Shown piece after piece: positions 1-7,691 of a DNA stretch of 64,000 nucleotides. Positions within the stretch are counted from its first letter, which is position 1, and the number at the start of each line of letters is the position of its first letter. The stretch comes from Pseudomonas chlororaphis subsp. aurantiaca (GTDB lineage Bacteria; Pseudomonadota; Gammaproteobacteria; Pseudomonadales; Pseudomonadaceae). The translations under genes were made by a program, and so were the position numbers. Where the stretch lies: the NCBI RefSeq assembly GCF_013466605.1, contig NZ_CP059162.1, forward strand, positions 186,001 to 250,000, in the 5' to 3' direction. Below the pieces are notes generated by a model. The model was not told the DNA's origin, did not search any database, and saw nothing but the letters and a program-made list of their open reading frames with translations.

Positions 1-1038
1 AAAATCGCCGTCAGCGTGGCGGCGGTCGCGGTCCTTGGCGTGCTAGTGTATCTGCTCACCGGCAAGGCCACCGAGCAGACCACCAACGATGCCTTCGTGA
101 GCGCCGACTACACCCTGGTGGCCCCGCGCGTGGCGGGTTTCATCAAGGAAGTGCTGGTGGAAGACAACCAGCGGGTCAAGGCCGGCCAGTTGCTGGCGCT
201 GATCGACGATCGCGACCTGCGCGCCGCGGCCCAGGCGGCGGACGCCGAAACCCTGGTGGCCAAGGCGCAGCTGCAGAACGCCCGCGCCACCCTCGACCGG
301 CAAAGCTCGGTGATCGCCCAGGCCCAGGCCTCGGTGGTGGCCGCGCGGGCGGAAATGGCCTTCGCCGAACATGAACTGAACCGCTACAACCACCTGGCCG
401 GAGTCGGCGCCGGCACGGTGCAGAATGCCCAGCAGGCCAGGACCCGCATCGACCAGGCCCGCGCGCGGCTGGCCACGGCCACCGCGGCGCTGGCGGCGGA
501 ACGCAAGCAGGTGGAGATCCTCACCGCCCAGCGCGATGCCGCCGAGGGCGGGCTGAAGCGCGCCCAGGCGGCCCTGGAAATGGCCAGTTACGAGCTGTCC
601 TACACGCGCATTGTCGCGCCGGTGGACGGCATGGTCGGCGAGCGCGCGGTGCGGGTCGGCGCCTATGTCACGCCGGGCAGCAAGATCCTCGCCGTGGTGC
701 CGCTGGAGCAGGCCTATGTGGTGGCCAACTTCCAGGAAACCCAGCTGGCCCGCATGCGCCCCGGGCAGCCGGTCGCGGTGCGGGTCGACAGCCTGGACGG
801 CGAAATCCTGCGCGGCCGGGTCGAGAGCCTGGCGCCAGCCACCGGGGTGACCTTCGCCGCGGTCAAGCCGGACAACGCCACCGGCAACTTCACCAAGGTG
901 GTACAGCGCATTCCGGTGAAGATCCTGCTGGAGCCCGGCCAACCCATGGCCGAGCGCCTGCGGGTCGGGATGTCGGTGGAAGCGAGCGTCGATACCCTGG
1001 GCAAGGCCAGCTCCGTGCGTGAGGTGGCGAAGCGATGA
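1..1038 (+). CDS. HlyD/EmrA-family membrane fusion protein, 5' truncated by window
   Basis: Periplasmic adaptor of a tripartite drug-efflux pump. The reading frame is open from base 1, so the true start lies upstream. The visible part begins inside the N-terminal transmembrane helix (AVAVLGVLVYLL), followed by a lipoyl half-motif (VAPRVAGFIKEVLVEDNQ), a long Ala/Gln-rich coiled-coil hairpin, the second lipoyl half (IVAPVDGMVGERAVRVG) and a beta-barrel segment (VVANFQETQLARMRPGQPV). This order and the ANFQETQ stretch are typical of EmrA-type partners of MFS exporters. The last four bases overlap the start of the outer-membrane factor gene (ATGA), so the two are translationally coupled. The inner-membrane transporter is presumably just upstream, outside the window. 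Confidence 0.9.
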   Translation, partial: KIAVSVAAVAVLGVLVYLLTGKATEQTTNDAFVSADYTLVAPRVAGFIKEVLVEDNQRVKAGQLLALIDDRDLRAAAQAADAETLVAKAQLQNARATLDRQSSVIAQAQASVVAARAEMAFAEHELNRYNHLAGVGAGTVQNAQQARTRIDQARARLATATAALAAERKQVEILTAQRDAAEGGLKRAQAALEMASYELSYTRIVAPVDGMVGERAVRVGAYVTPGSKILAVVPLEQAYVVANFQETQLARMRPGQPVAVRVDSLDGEILRGRVESLAPATGVTFAAVKPDNATGNFTKVVQRIPVKILLEPGQPMAERLRVGMSVEASVDTLGKASSVREVAKR

Positions 1039-2504
1039 GTCGTCTGCTCCAGCCGGTGTTCGCCCTGAGCCTGTTGTCCCTGGCCGCCTGCACTGTCGGC
1101 CCGGATTTCCAGCGCCCCGAAGGGCCGCGGGTCGAGGCCTGGGCCAGCCCGCAAAAGGCCGCGCCGAGCCAGGTGGTGACCAGCCCCCTGGACGAGCGCT
1201 GGTGGGATGTCTTCAACGATCCGCAGCTGTCGGCCCTGAGCCGGCGCGTGCTGACCGACAACCTCGATCTGCAACTGGCCACCAGCCGCCTGCAACAGAG
1301 CCGCGCGGCGCGCAAGGTGATCACCGCCGAGCGTTATCCGACCAGCAGCGCCAGCGGCGGCTATGCGCGCAAACGCAACAGCGGCGAAGGCCTGAACGAC
1401 CCGTCGGGTCACGAAGGCAAGTCCGCCTTCAGCCTGTGGGACGCCGGCTTCTCGGCTTCCTGGGAGCTGGACTTCTGGGGCCGCGTGCGACGCGAAACCG
1501 AGGCCGCCGACGCGACCCTGGAAGTCGCGGAAAACGATCGGCGCGGGGTGCTGCTGTCGGTGCTGGCCGAGACCGCCCAGGACTATATCCAGCTGCGCGG
1601 CGTGCAGAGCACCCGCGCGGTGACCGAGCAAAACCTCGACGTCGCCCGCCACAGCCTCAAGCTCTCGCAGCTGCGCCTGGCCGACGGCGTGGCCACCGAC
1701 CTGGACGTGGCCGAAGCCGCCGCGCAGGTGGCGACCATCGAGTCGCAACTGCCGGCCTTGCAGCAGCGCCAGGCGCAACTGATCAATGCCCTGAGCCTGC
1801 TGATGGGCGAGCCGCCCCAGGCCCTGCACGCCGAACTGGCAGCGGATGCGCCGGTGCCGCAAACCCCGACCCAGGTCGCCATCGGCCTGCCGTCGCAACT
1901 GGCCGAACGCCGCCCGGACATCCGCCAGGCCGAAGCCCGCCTGCATGCCGCCACCGCCAGCATCGGCGTGGCCAAGGGCGACTTTTATCCGCGCATCACC
2001 CTGTCGGGCAACTTCGGCTCCCAGGCCATGCAACTGTCGGACTTCGGCTCCTGGGGCTCGCGCCAGTTCGGTATCGGCCCGCAGTTCAGCCTGCCGCTGT
2101 TCGACGGTGGCCGCCTGCGCGGCATGCTGCACCTGCGCGAAGCCCAGCAGCAGGAAGCGGCCGTCGCCTACCAGCAGACCGTGCTGCGCGCCTGGCATGA
2201 AATCGACGACCAGCTGACCCGCTACAACAGCAGCCAACTGCGCCGCGACAGCCTCGCCGAAGCGGTACGGCAGAACCAGATCGCCCTGCGCACCGCGCAA
2301 CAGCAATACGTCGAAGGCGTGGTGGACTTCGTCAACGTCCTCACCGTCCAGGGCGCCCTGCTCGCCACCCAGGAACAACTGGTGGAAAGCTCGACCGGCG
2401 TTTCCCTGGCCATGGTCGGCCTGTACAAGGCGCTGGGCGGTGGCTGGGAGTCGGTGTATCCGTTGGCTAGCGCGGATTCTGCAAAAACACCACATACCCC
2501 CTGA
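1035..2504 (+). CDS. NodT-family outer-membrane efflux lipoprotein
   Basis: Outer-membrane channel of the tripartite pump encoded with the preceding adaptor. The 489-residue protein has a lipoprotein signal with lipobox (LSLAAC, Cys about 19), the family start TVGPDFQRP, and two outer-membrane-efflux repeats with characteristic stretches such as ERRPDIRQAEARLHAATA and the C-terminal ALGGGWE. Length is normal for the OprM/NodT family. The start is fixed by the ATGA overlap with the adaptor gene. Its last 38 bases overlap the convergent DUF3142 gene, so the tail after GGGWE is coded in antisense to that gene. Substrate unknown. Confidence 0.93.
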   Translation: MSRLLQPVFALSLLSLAACTVGPDFQRPEGPRVEAWASPQKAAPSQVVTSPLDERWWDVFNDPQLSALSRRVLTDNLDLQLATSRLQQSRAARKVITAERYPTSSASGGYARKRNSGEGLNDPSGHEGKSAFSLWDAGFSASWELDFWGRVRRETEAADATLEVAENDRRGVLLSVLAETAQDYIQLRGVQSTRAVTEQNLDVARHSLKLSQLRLADGVATDLDVAEAAAQVATIESQLPALQQRQAQLINALSLLMGEPPQALHAELAADAPVPQTPTQVAIGLPSQLAERRPDIRQAEARLHAATASIGVAKGDFYPRITLSGNFGSQAMQLSDFGSWGSRQFGIGPQFSLPLFDGGRLRGMLHLREAQQQEAAVAYQQTVLRAWHEIDDQLTRYNSSQLRRDSLAEAVRQNQIALRTAQQQYVEGVVDFVNVLTVQGALLATQEQLVESSTGVSLAMVGLYKALGGGWESVYPLASADSAKTPHTP

Positions 2505-3186
2505 ACCACGGGCTGTCTTTCAGGTAGTCCGGTTCCTGCCATTCGCCGCCCTGGATCAGGCCCACCTTGAATGGCAGGCCCATGCGGTCGAGGCGGGGCA
2601 GGTAGGCGGCGTAGTTGGGAATGCTGTGGCGGCCCTGGTAGGTCTGTACCACCACTTCGTCGACGACGCCCTTGAGGCCGGCGATGGCTTCGGGGTTGGC
2701 GTTGCTGCTCCAGTCCATCAGGCCGGTGATGCTCAGGCGGTACTGCGCGGGCAGGCGCTGGCGCAGGTCGCGCAGGAAACTGGTGTATTCGTCGAGGTAG
2801 CGGGTGCGGGCGTCGAAATCGATCTGGATGCCGACCACCGGGTTGCCGGCCTGCTGCCAGCGTTGCACCTGGCCCAGCAGTTGGCTGTAGACCGGCTCCG
2901 GCCAGTGCAGGGTGTGGGCGCGGTAGACCACCCAGACCTCGCCCTGGCGCAGGCGCGGAATGGCCATGCCCTGGGCGATGAAGTGCACGTTGCCACTCGG
3001 GTCGCGACGCGAGCGGCTGATCTGCCCTTGCAGGATGTACAGGGTCTTGGCCTGGTTCAGCACCGGTTGCGGGGCGACGCCGCTCCACAGCCAGAAGGCC
3101 TGGTGGTCGCGGGCGTCGACCGCCGCCTGGGCACTGCCGGTCAGCAACAGCCAGGCCGGCAGCAGGCATTTCCAGAAACCGCTCAT
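2467..3186 (-). CDS. DUF3142 domain-containing exported protein
   Basis: A 239-residue protein of unknown function, recognised from memory as DUF3142. An N-terminal signal peptide (CLLPAWLLLTGSAQA) predicts periplasmic location. The body has the alternating strand/helix character of a TIM-barrel glycoside-hydrolase-like fold, for instance VVGIQIDFDART, SITGLMDWSS and VDEVVVQTYQG, with acidic residues near strand ends, but no catalytic function can be assigned. The start ATG lies two bases after the stop of the upstream minus-strand gene, so both are probably one transcript. The 3' end overlaps the convergent efflux gene by 38 bp. Confidence 0.8.
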   Translation of the reverse strand: MSGFWKCLLPAWLLLTGSAQAAVDARDHQAFWLWSGVAPQPVLNQAKTLYILQGQISRSRRDPSGNVHFIAQGMAIPRLRQGEVWVVYRAHTLHWPEPVYSQLLGQVQRWQQAGNPVVGIQIDFDARTRYLDEYTSFLRDLRQRLPAQYRLSITGLMDWSSNANPEAIAGLKGVVDEVVVQTYQGRHSIPNYAAYLPRLDRMGLPFKVGLIQGGEWQEPDYLKDSPWFRGYVVFLQNPR

Positions 3187-3188
3187 GC

Positions 3189-5351
3189 TTACCAGTAGTA
3201 CTGCAGCGACTTGCCCCACTGGGTGTCGGCGAAGGTGCCTTTGAGCTGGCGGAACCAGGCCTTGCGCACCGCCGGTTCGACTTCCTTGCCACCACAACGG
3301 TTATTGCCCGACGGCGCATAGCAATTGATCGCGCGGTACAGGGCGTAGGCGCGGTCGTCGCGTGGTGCCTTGGTGTTGGCGATCACCTGCTTGTAGCCCT
3401 CGAGGCGGGAGAACAGTTCACCCTTGAAGGCCGTTGGCGTGCCGCCCAGGGACGGGCTGTCGGGCTGGCGATCCAGGGGCATGCCGTCCAGGCCGTTGCG
3501 CAGGATGAACTCACCGAAACAGTTCAGGCCTTGCGGGTTTTTCCCATCCTTCTCCAGGGTCGCCGCGGTTTGCGCGATGCTTGGGCAGGCGTAGCCGGAC
3601 TCGGCCGCATCACCGCTCCACTGGAACAGGGTGAGCGACGGGCCATCGCTGTAGACGGCACCCAGGCTGTAGCCGAGTTTTTCCTCGGATACGCTAGCGG
3701 GAAGCTGCTTGAGGTCGCTGGCGAAGGCCGCGTACTGGCTGCGCATCAGGTCCTTGTAGAGCAGCACGAATTGCGCGGTATTGCGCTCGACCGGGTCGGC
3801 GGCCTGGCCGATCTGCTGGCGTAGCAGATCGGCGCCAGCCACATGACGCAGCAGGATAAAGCGCACCTGCGGACTTTTGATCGGCGAGTCGGCGGCGAAC
3901 ACCTTGGCCAGTTGCTGGTTGCGTTCGTAGTTCATCGCCAGGGCCAGCTCCAGCTGTTCCCGTTGCAGCGGTTGCTTGGCCAGGGGCAGCAGTTGCAGCC
4001 ACAGGGCCTGGGCGCCAGCCCTGTCGTTCTTCGTTTCCAGGGCCAGGCCGCGCAGGGTCTGCTGGCTGAAGGCGAGGTAGTCGAGGTTGGCGGGCAGCTC
4101 GCCGGGCAGCAGTTTCAGCGCGGCGTCCGGGTTGTTATCCACATACAGGGCGAAGGCCGCCAGCAGGTAGTCGTGCAGCGCCGGTTGCGCGGCGAATGCC
4201 GCTTTCTGTTGCTGCAAGGCCTCGCGGGTCAGTCGAGGCTCGGGTTGCTCGCGCATCCACATCAGGTCGTTGACCGCCAGCAGCAGGGGCGTGCTGATCG
4301 GGTTGTGGTTGACCATCAGCAGCTTGGTGTCGACTTCTTCCACCAGATCGTTCAGCGACAGGTTGCGCTGCTCGTCGTTGGCCTGGGTCATCTGCCAGGC
4401 GTAGTCGGCGGCCAGTTTGTCCGGATTGCCGTCCAGCCAGTGCACCCGGCGCAGCAGGCCCTTGGCCGAAGCGGCGTAGGCACCCTGTGGATAAGTTTGC
4501 AGGTAGGCGTCGAAGCCGGTTTCGGCCTGTTGCAGCAGCGACTTATCCACATGCTCGAGCTCGGGCATGCCGTATTCGTCGAAGGCGTTCTGCTGCGCAT
4601 TGTTGAGGGTGCTGCGGGCGTTCATGTACAGCGCGGTTTCTTTCAGCCAGGCATTCGGGCTGTCCTTGAGGCTGGCGAACGCTGCGTCGGCCTCGCTGAA
4701 GCGCCCGCTGTAGAAGTCGCCGGCGGCTTGTAGATAAGTGGCGAAGTCCTTGCCCTGCGGGGTCTGTAGATTGGTTGGCAACAGGCTGGCCAGTTGTGGA
4801 CTTTCCCAGCTGCAGGCGGCGAGCAGCTTGACCCGGCTTTGCGCCAGCGCCTGGCGTTCGCTGCCCGGCAGGTCGGCGGCGATCAGCTGGTCGATGAAGG
4901 CCTGGGCGCTGGCGTCCGAGTTGCTGCGGCAACGGCTACCTTCGCCAGACAGAAACGCATCGCCGGCCGCTTGTGGGGTTTCGCGCACCACCTGCAAGGC
5001 TTCCAGGCGGCCGTTGAGGTCAGTGTCGTCCGTGGTAACTATGGGTTCGGAGCTGGACGGGGGGGACAGGTGCCACACGGGAAACGGCACCGCTCCATAC
5101 CCTTCGGCCAGGTCGTCGGCGTCCAGCGCTTTCGGCGCCAGGGGCAAGGCGCCGCTGTCGGCCAGCAACAGGCGCAGGTTCACCCGGCTGTCGTTGCCCG
5201 GGTTGAGAAACGGCAGGCTGCTGCAGCCTTCGAGGTTTTTTTTGAGCAGGGTCCAGCGCGGGTAACAGGAATCGTCGGAGCTGGCCTGGGCCTGATTGCA
5301 GAGGAGGGCGCCGAGCGCCAGTGTCAAAGACGACAAAAGACCGATACGCAT
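3189..5351 (-). CDS. large periplasmic helical-repeat protein of unknown function
   Basis: A 720-residue protein with a cleavable signal peptide (MRIGLLSSLTLALGALLC, cleavage probably after AQA). The rest is mostly helical, with TPR-like helix pairs such as FSEADAAFASLKDSPNAWLKETALYMNA split over several repeats, and a Cys-containing C-terminal region (YACPSIAQ, NCFGEFILRNG, NNRCGGKE). Relatives in Pseudomonas are often labelled outer-membrane assembly lipoprotein YfiO, but it is about three times the length of BamD and I see no proper lipobox, so I do not transfer that function. It precedes the DUF3142 gene by two bases, suggesting a two-gene operon. Confidence 0.75.
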   Translation of the reverse strand: MRIGLLSSLTLALGALLCNQAQASSDDSCYPRWTLLKKNLEGCSSLPFLNPGNDSRVNLRLLLADSGALPLAPKALDADDLAEGYGAVPFPVWHLSPPSSSEPIVTTDDTDLNGRLEALQVVRETPQAAGDAFLSGEGSRCRSNSDASAQAFIDQLIAADLPGSERQALAQSRVKLLAACSWESPQLASLLPTNLQTPQGKDFATYLQAAGDFYSGRFSEADAAFASLKDSPNAWLKETALYMNARSTLNNAQQNAFDEYGMPELEHVDKSLLQQAETGFDAYLQTYPQGAYAASAKGLLRRVHWLDGNPDKLAADYAWQMTQANDEQRNLSLNDLVEEVDTKLLMVNHNPISTPLLLAVNDLMWMREQPEPRLTREALQQQKAAFAAQPALHDYLLAAFALYVDNNPDAALKLLPGELPANLDYLAFSQQTLRGLALETKNDRAGAQALWLQLLPLAKQPLQREQLELALAMNYERNQQLAKVFAADSPIKSPQVRFILLRHVAGADLLRQQIGQAADPVERNTAQFVLLYKDLMRSQYAAFASDLKQLPASVSEEKLGYSLGAVYSDGPSLTLFQWSGDAAESGYACPSIAQTAATLEKDGKNPQGLNCFGEFILRNGLDGMPLDRQPDSPSLGGTPTAFKGELFSRLEGYKQVIANTKAPRDDRAYALYRAINCYAPSGNNRCGGKEVEPAVRKAWFRQLKGTFADTQWGKSLQYYW

Positions 5352-5538
5352 GAATTGTCCTTAATCCGAAACTATGGGAGCCGAAGGTCCAAGTGTGGCG
5401 CAAATCATACAGAAGGCATTCGCGGGCATCTAAAATACCCACACGACCCGATACACGCCGCGCCGGACAAGGCATCTATGCTGTCAGGCGGGTGCTCGAT
5501 GCCGTTGTCGGGATTGATAAAGATAGTGGCCATTTGCT

Positions 5539-5566
5539 TGACGCTTGCGCTTGCTGTCTTAGACTC
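5539..5566 (+). promoter_or_regulatory. candidate sigma-70 promoter of the 5593 operon
   Basis: TTGACG (5539-5544), a 16-nt spacer, and TAGACT (5561-5566) lie 27 bp upstream of the ATG at 5593, in the 241-bp divergent gap between the minus-strand gene ending its start at 5351 and the adaptor operon. The match is good at -35 and moderate at -10; it is inferred from sequence only. Confidence 0.45.
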
Positions 5567-5592
5567 CGCCCATCCGTCAGGGAGTTACGGTT

Positions 5593-6375
5593 ATGCGGCG
5601 ATTTCAAGGATTGGGATTGGGATTGACCTGCCTGGTGTGCGTGGCCCAGGCGCAGACGCCTGCACCAGACGATCCCCTGCTCAATGACACTGCTGCCGGC
5701 GCCGCCGTGGCGAGCGGCAGCGAAGCGCGAGGCGTGCTGCGGGCCAAGGATCAGGCGGTATTGGCCGGCGAACTGTCCGGGCGCATCGTCGAGTTGCCCT
5801 ACAGCGAAGGCGAGTCCTTCAAGAAAGGCGACGTGCTGGCCCGCTTCGATTGCTCGGCCTACCAGGCCCAGCTCAATGCCGCTCAGGCCGCCAGCCGCGG
5901 CGCCAACGAAGAGCTGGCGCACAACCGCCAATTGGCTTCGCTCAACTCGGTCGGCCGCTTCGAAGTGGCGCGAGCCGCGGCCAAGGTCTCCGAGACCCAG
6001 GCGCAATCCCAGGTCTATCAGGTGCAGGTCAAGCGTTGCAGCGTGGTCGCACCGTTCGACGGGCAGGTGGTGGAGCGCAAGGTGAAACGCTACGAAAGCG
6101 TGACGGCCGGCTCGCCCTTGCTGGAAATCGTCGACAACCGCTCCCTGGAAATCCACCTGCTGGTGCCGTCGAGCTGGATGGGCAAGCTCAAGGCCGGGCA
6201 GACCTTCAGCTTCGTCCCCGATGAAACCGGCAAGCCGCTGGCCGCCACGGTCAAGCGCCTCGGCGCGCGGATCGACGAGGGCAGCCAGACGCTGCTGCTG
6301 GTGGCGGCCGTGCCCAACGCCGAGGGCCTGCTGGCGGGCATGAGTGGCACGGCGCGGTTCGCGGAGCTCAAATGA
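5593..6375 (+). CDS. periplasmic adaptor-like protein (HlyD/RND-MFP type), first gene of export cluster
   Basis: A 260-residue exported adaptor. It has a signal peptide (LGLTCLVCVAQAQ) and no retained transmembrane anchor, then a lipoyl/barrel-sandwich motif (LAGELSGRIVELPYSEGESF), a short coiled coil and the second lipoyl half (VVAPFDGQVVERKVKRYES), and a beta-barrel. It is shorter than a standard RND adaptor because the hairpin is short and the membrane-proximal domain is minimal. It overlaps the next gene by four bases (ATGA at 6372), so it is co-translated with another HlyD-like protein and an M50-HlyD fusion. I infer that the three build one envelope export complex. A purely efflux role is the alternative. 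Confidence 0.85.
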   Translation: MRRFQGLGLGLTCLVCVAQAQTPAPDDPLLNDTAAGAAVASGSEARGVLRAKDQAVLAGELSGRIVELPYSEGESFKKGDVLARFDCSAYQAQLNAAQAASRGANEELAHNRQLASLNSVGRFEVARAAAKVSETQAQSQVYQVQVKRCSVVAPFDGQVVERKVKRYESVTAGSPLLEIVDNRSLEIHLLVPSSWMGKLKAGQTFSFVPDETGKPLAATVKRLGARIDEGSQTLLLVAAVPNAEGLLAGMSGTARFAELK

Positions 6376-7691
6376 ACGCACCGGTAGCGGGCGCCGCCGA
6401 ACAGGTCTTCGCCCGGTTCCTCGACCTGGAGCGCCAGACCCGCGCCGCGCGCACCGTCGAGCAACTGGCCTACAGCCTGGTCAACGACGGCCAGGCGCTG
6501 TTCGGCTTTCGCCACGCGGCGCTGGTGATCGCCGGCAAGGTCCGCGCGGTGACCGGCGTCAGCGCGCTCGACCCGAATGCGCCCTTCGTGGCTTTCGTCG
6601 AACAGGCGGTGGCCCAGCTGTTCAAGCTCGAACTCGTGCAACAGGCGCGGGTGGTCGCGGCCGAGCAACTGAGCGCCCCGGTGCGGGCCGACTGGCAGAG
6701 TCTGTCGGCGGCCCAGGTGTTCTGGTTGCCGCTGATCGATCGCCAGGGCGCGGTCTTTGGTGGCCTGTGGCTGGCCCGCGACACGCCGTGGAACCCTTCC
6801 GAACAGGTGCTGCTGGCGCAACTGGGCGACACCTACAGCCACGCCTGGCTGGCATTGCAACCGCGCAAGCCGTGGCGCCTGCGCTGGAATCGAAAGCGCC
6901 GCCTGGCGCTGCTGGCGGTGGTGTTGCTGGGGCTGCTGATTCCGGTGCGGCAATCAGTGCTGGCGCCGGCCGAAGTGGTGCCGTTGGGCGGGCGCGTGGT
7001 GGCGGCGCCGCTGGACGGGGTGATCGCCGAGTTCCTGGTCAAGCCCAACCAGACGGTGAAAGCCGGCGACCTGCTGCTGCGTTTCGAAAACACCACCCTC
7101 AACGCCCAGGCCGACGTCGCCGCCCGCGCCTTGGGCGTGGCCGAGGCGGAATTGAAGACCAACTCCCAGCGGGCCTTTGCCGATGCCGAATCCAGCTCGA
7201 AGATCGACCTGCTGGCGGCCCGGGTCGAACAGAAACGCGCCGAACGCGATTACGCCCGCGAGTTGCTCAAGCGCAGCGAAGTACGGGCCGAACGTGACGG
7301 TATCGCGGTGTTCGCCGATGCCGAGCGCTGGACCGGCAAACCGGTACAGACCGGCGAGCGGCTGATGGAAATCGCCGACCCGAGCCAGGCCGAGTTGCGC
7401 ATCGAACTGGCCGTGGGCGATGCCATTGCCCTGGAGCCCGGCGCGCAGGTGGCGCTGTTTCTCGACAGCGACCCGTTGCAGCGCCATCTGGCCAGCCTCG
7501 AACGGGCGGCCTACGAAGCGCAGCCGACGCCGGGCGGACAGCTGGCCTACCGCCTCGATGCGCGTTTTCGCGACGCGCCACCGCGGATCGGTCTGCGCGG
7601 CACGGCCAAGCTCTTCGGTGAGCGCGCGCCGCTGGCGCTGTACCTGCTGCGCCGGCCCCTGGCCGGTCTGCGGCAGAGCGTGGGGTTGTAA
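6372..7691 (+). CDS. HlyD-type adaptor with N-terminal GAF-like domain
   Basis: A 439-residue inner-membrane protein with an unusual layout. Residues about 1-165 form a cytoplasmic domain resembling GAF (ends with VFWLPLIDRQGAVFGGLWLA, the typical GAF strand pattern). A transmembrane helix follows (LALLAVVLLGLLIPV, about 178-192), then a lipoyl motif (VVAAPLDGVIAEFLVKPNQ), a coiled coil (AEAELKTNSQRAFADAES) and the matching half (EVRAERDGIAVFADAERW) before a beta-barrel. The stop overlaps the following ATG by one base. The GAF-like domain could sense a cytoplasmic ligand or dock the cargo; neither is shown by sequence. Confidence 0.82.
   Translation: MNAPVAGAAEQVFARFLDLERQTRAARTVEQLAYSLVNDGQALFGFRHAALVIAGKVRAVTGVSALDPNAPFVAFVEQAVAQLFKLELVQQARVVAAEQLSAPVRADWQSLSAAQVFWLPLIDRQGAVFGGLWLARDTPWNPSEQVLLAQLGDTYSHAWLALQPRKPWRLRWNRKRRLALLAVVLLGLLIPVRQSVLAPAEVVPLGGRVVAAPLDGVIAEFLVKPNQTVKAGDLLLRFENTTLNAQADVAARALGVAEAELKTNSQRAFADAESSSKIDLLAARVEQKRAERDYARELLKRSEVRAERDGIAVFADAERWTGKPVQTGERLMEIADPSQAELRIELAVGDAIALEPGAQVALFLDSDPLQRHLASLERAAYEAQPTPGGQLAYRLDARFRDAPPRIGLRGTAKLFGERAPLALYLLRRPLAGLRQSVGL

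Noticed and set aside
714..2495. Long minus-strand open frame opposite the NodT gene
   Set aside because: High GC third positions of the real plus-strand gene keep the opposite frame open; the product has no recognisable features.
3189..5351. Assignment as BamD/YfiO
   Set aside because: About three times too long, no proper lipobox and a different context; only a generic helical-repeat resemblance.
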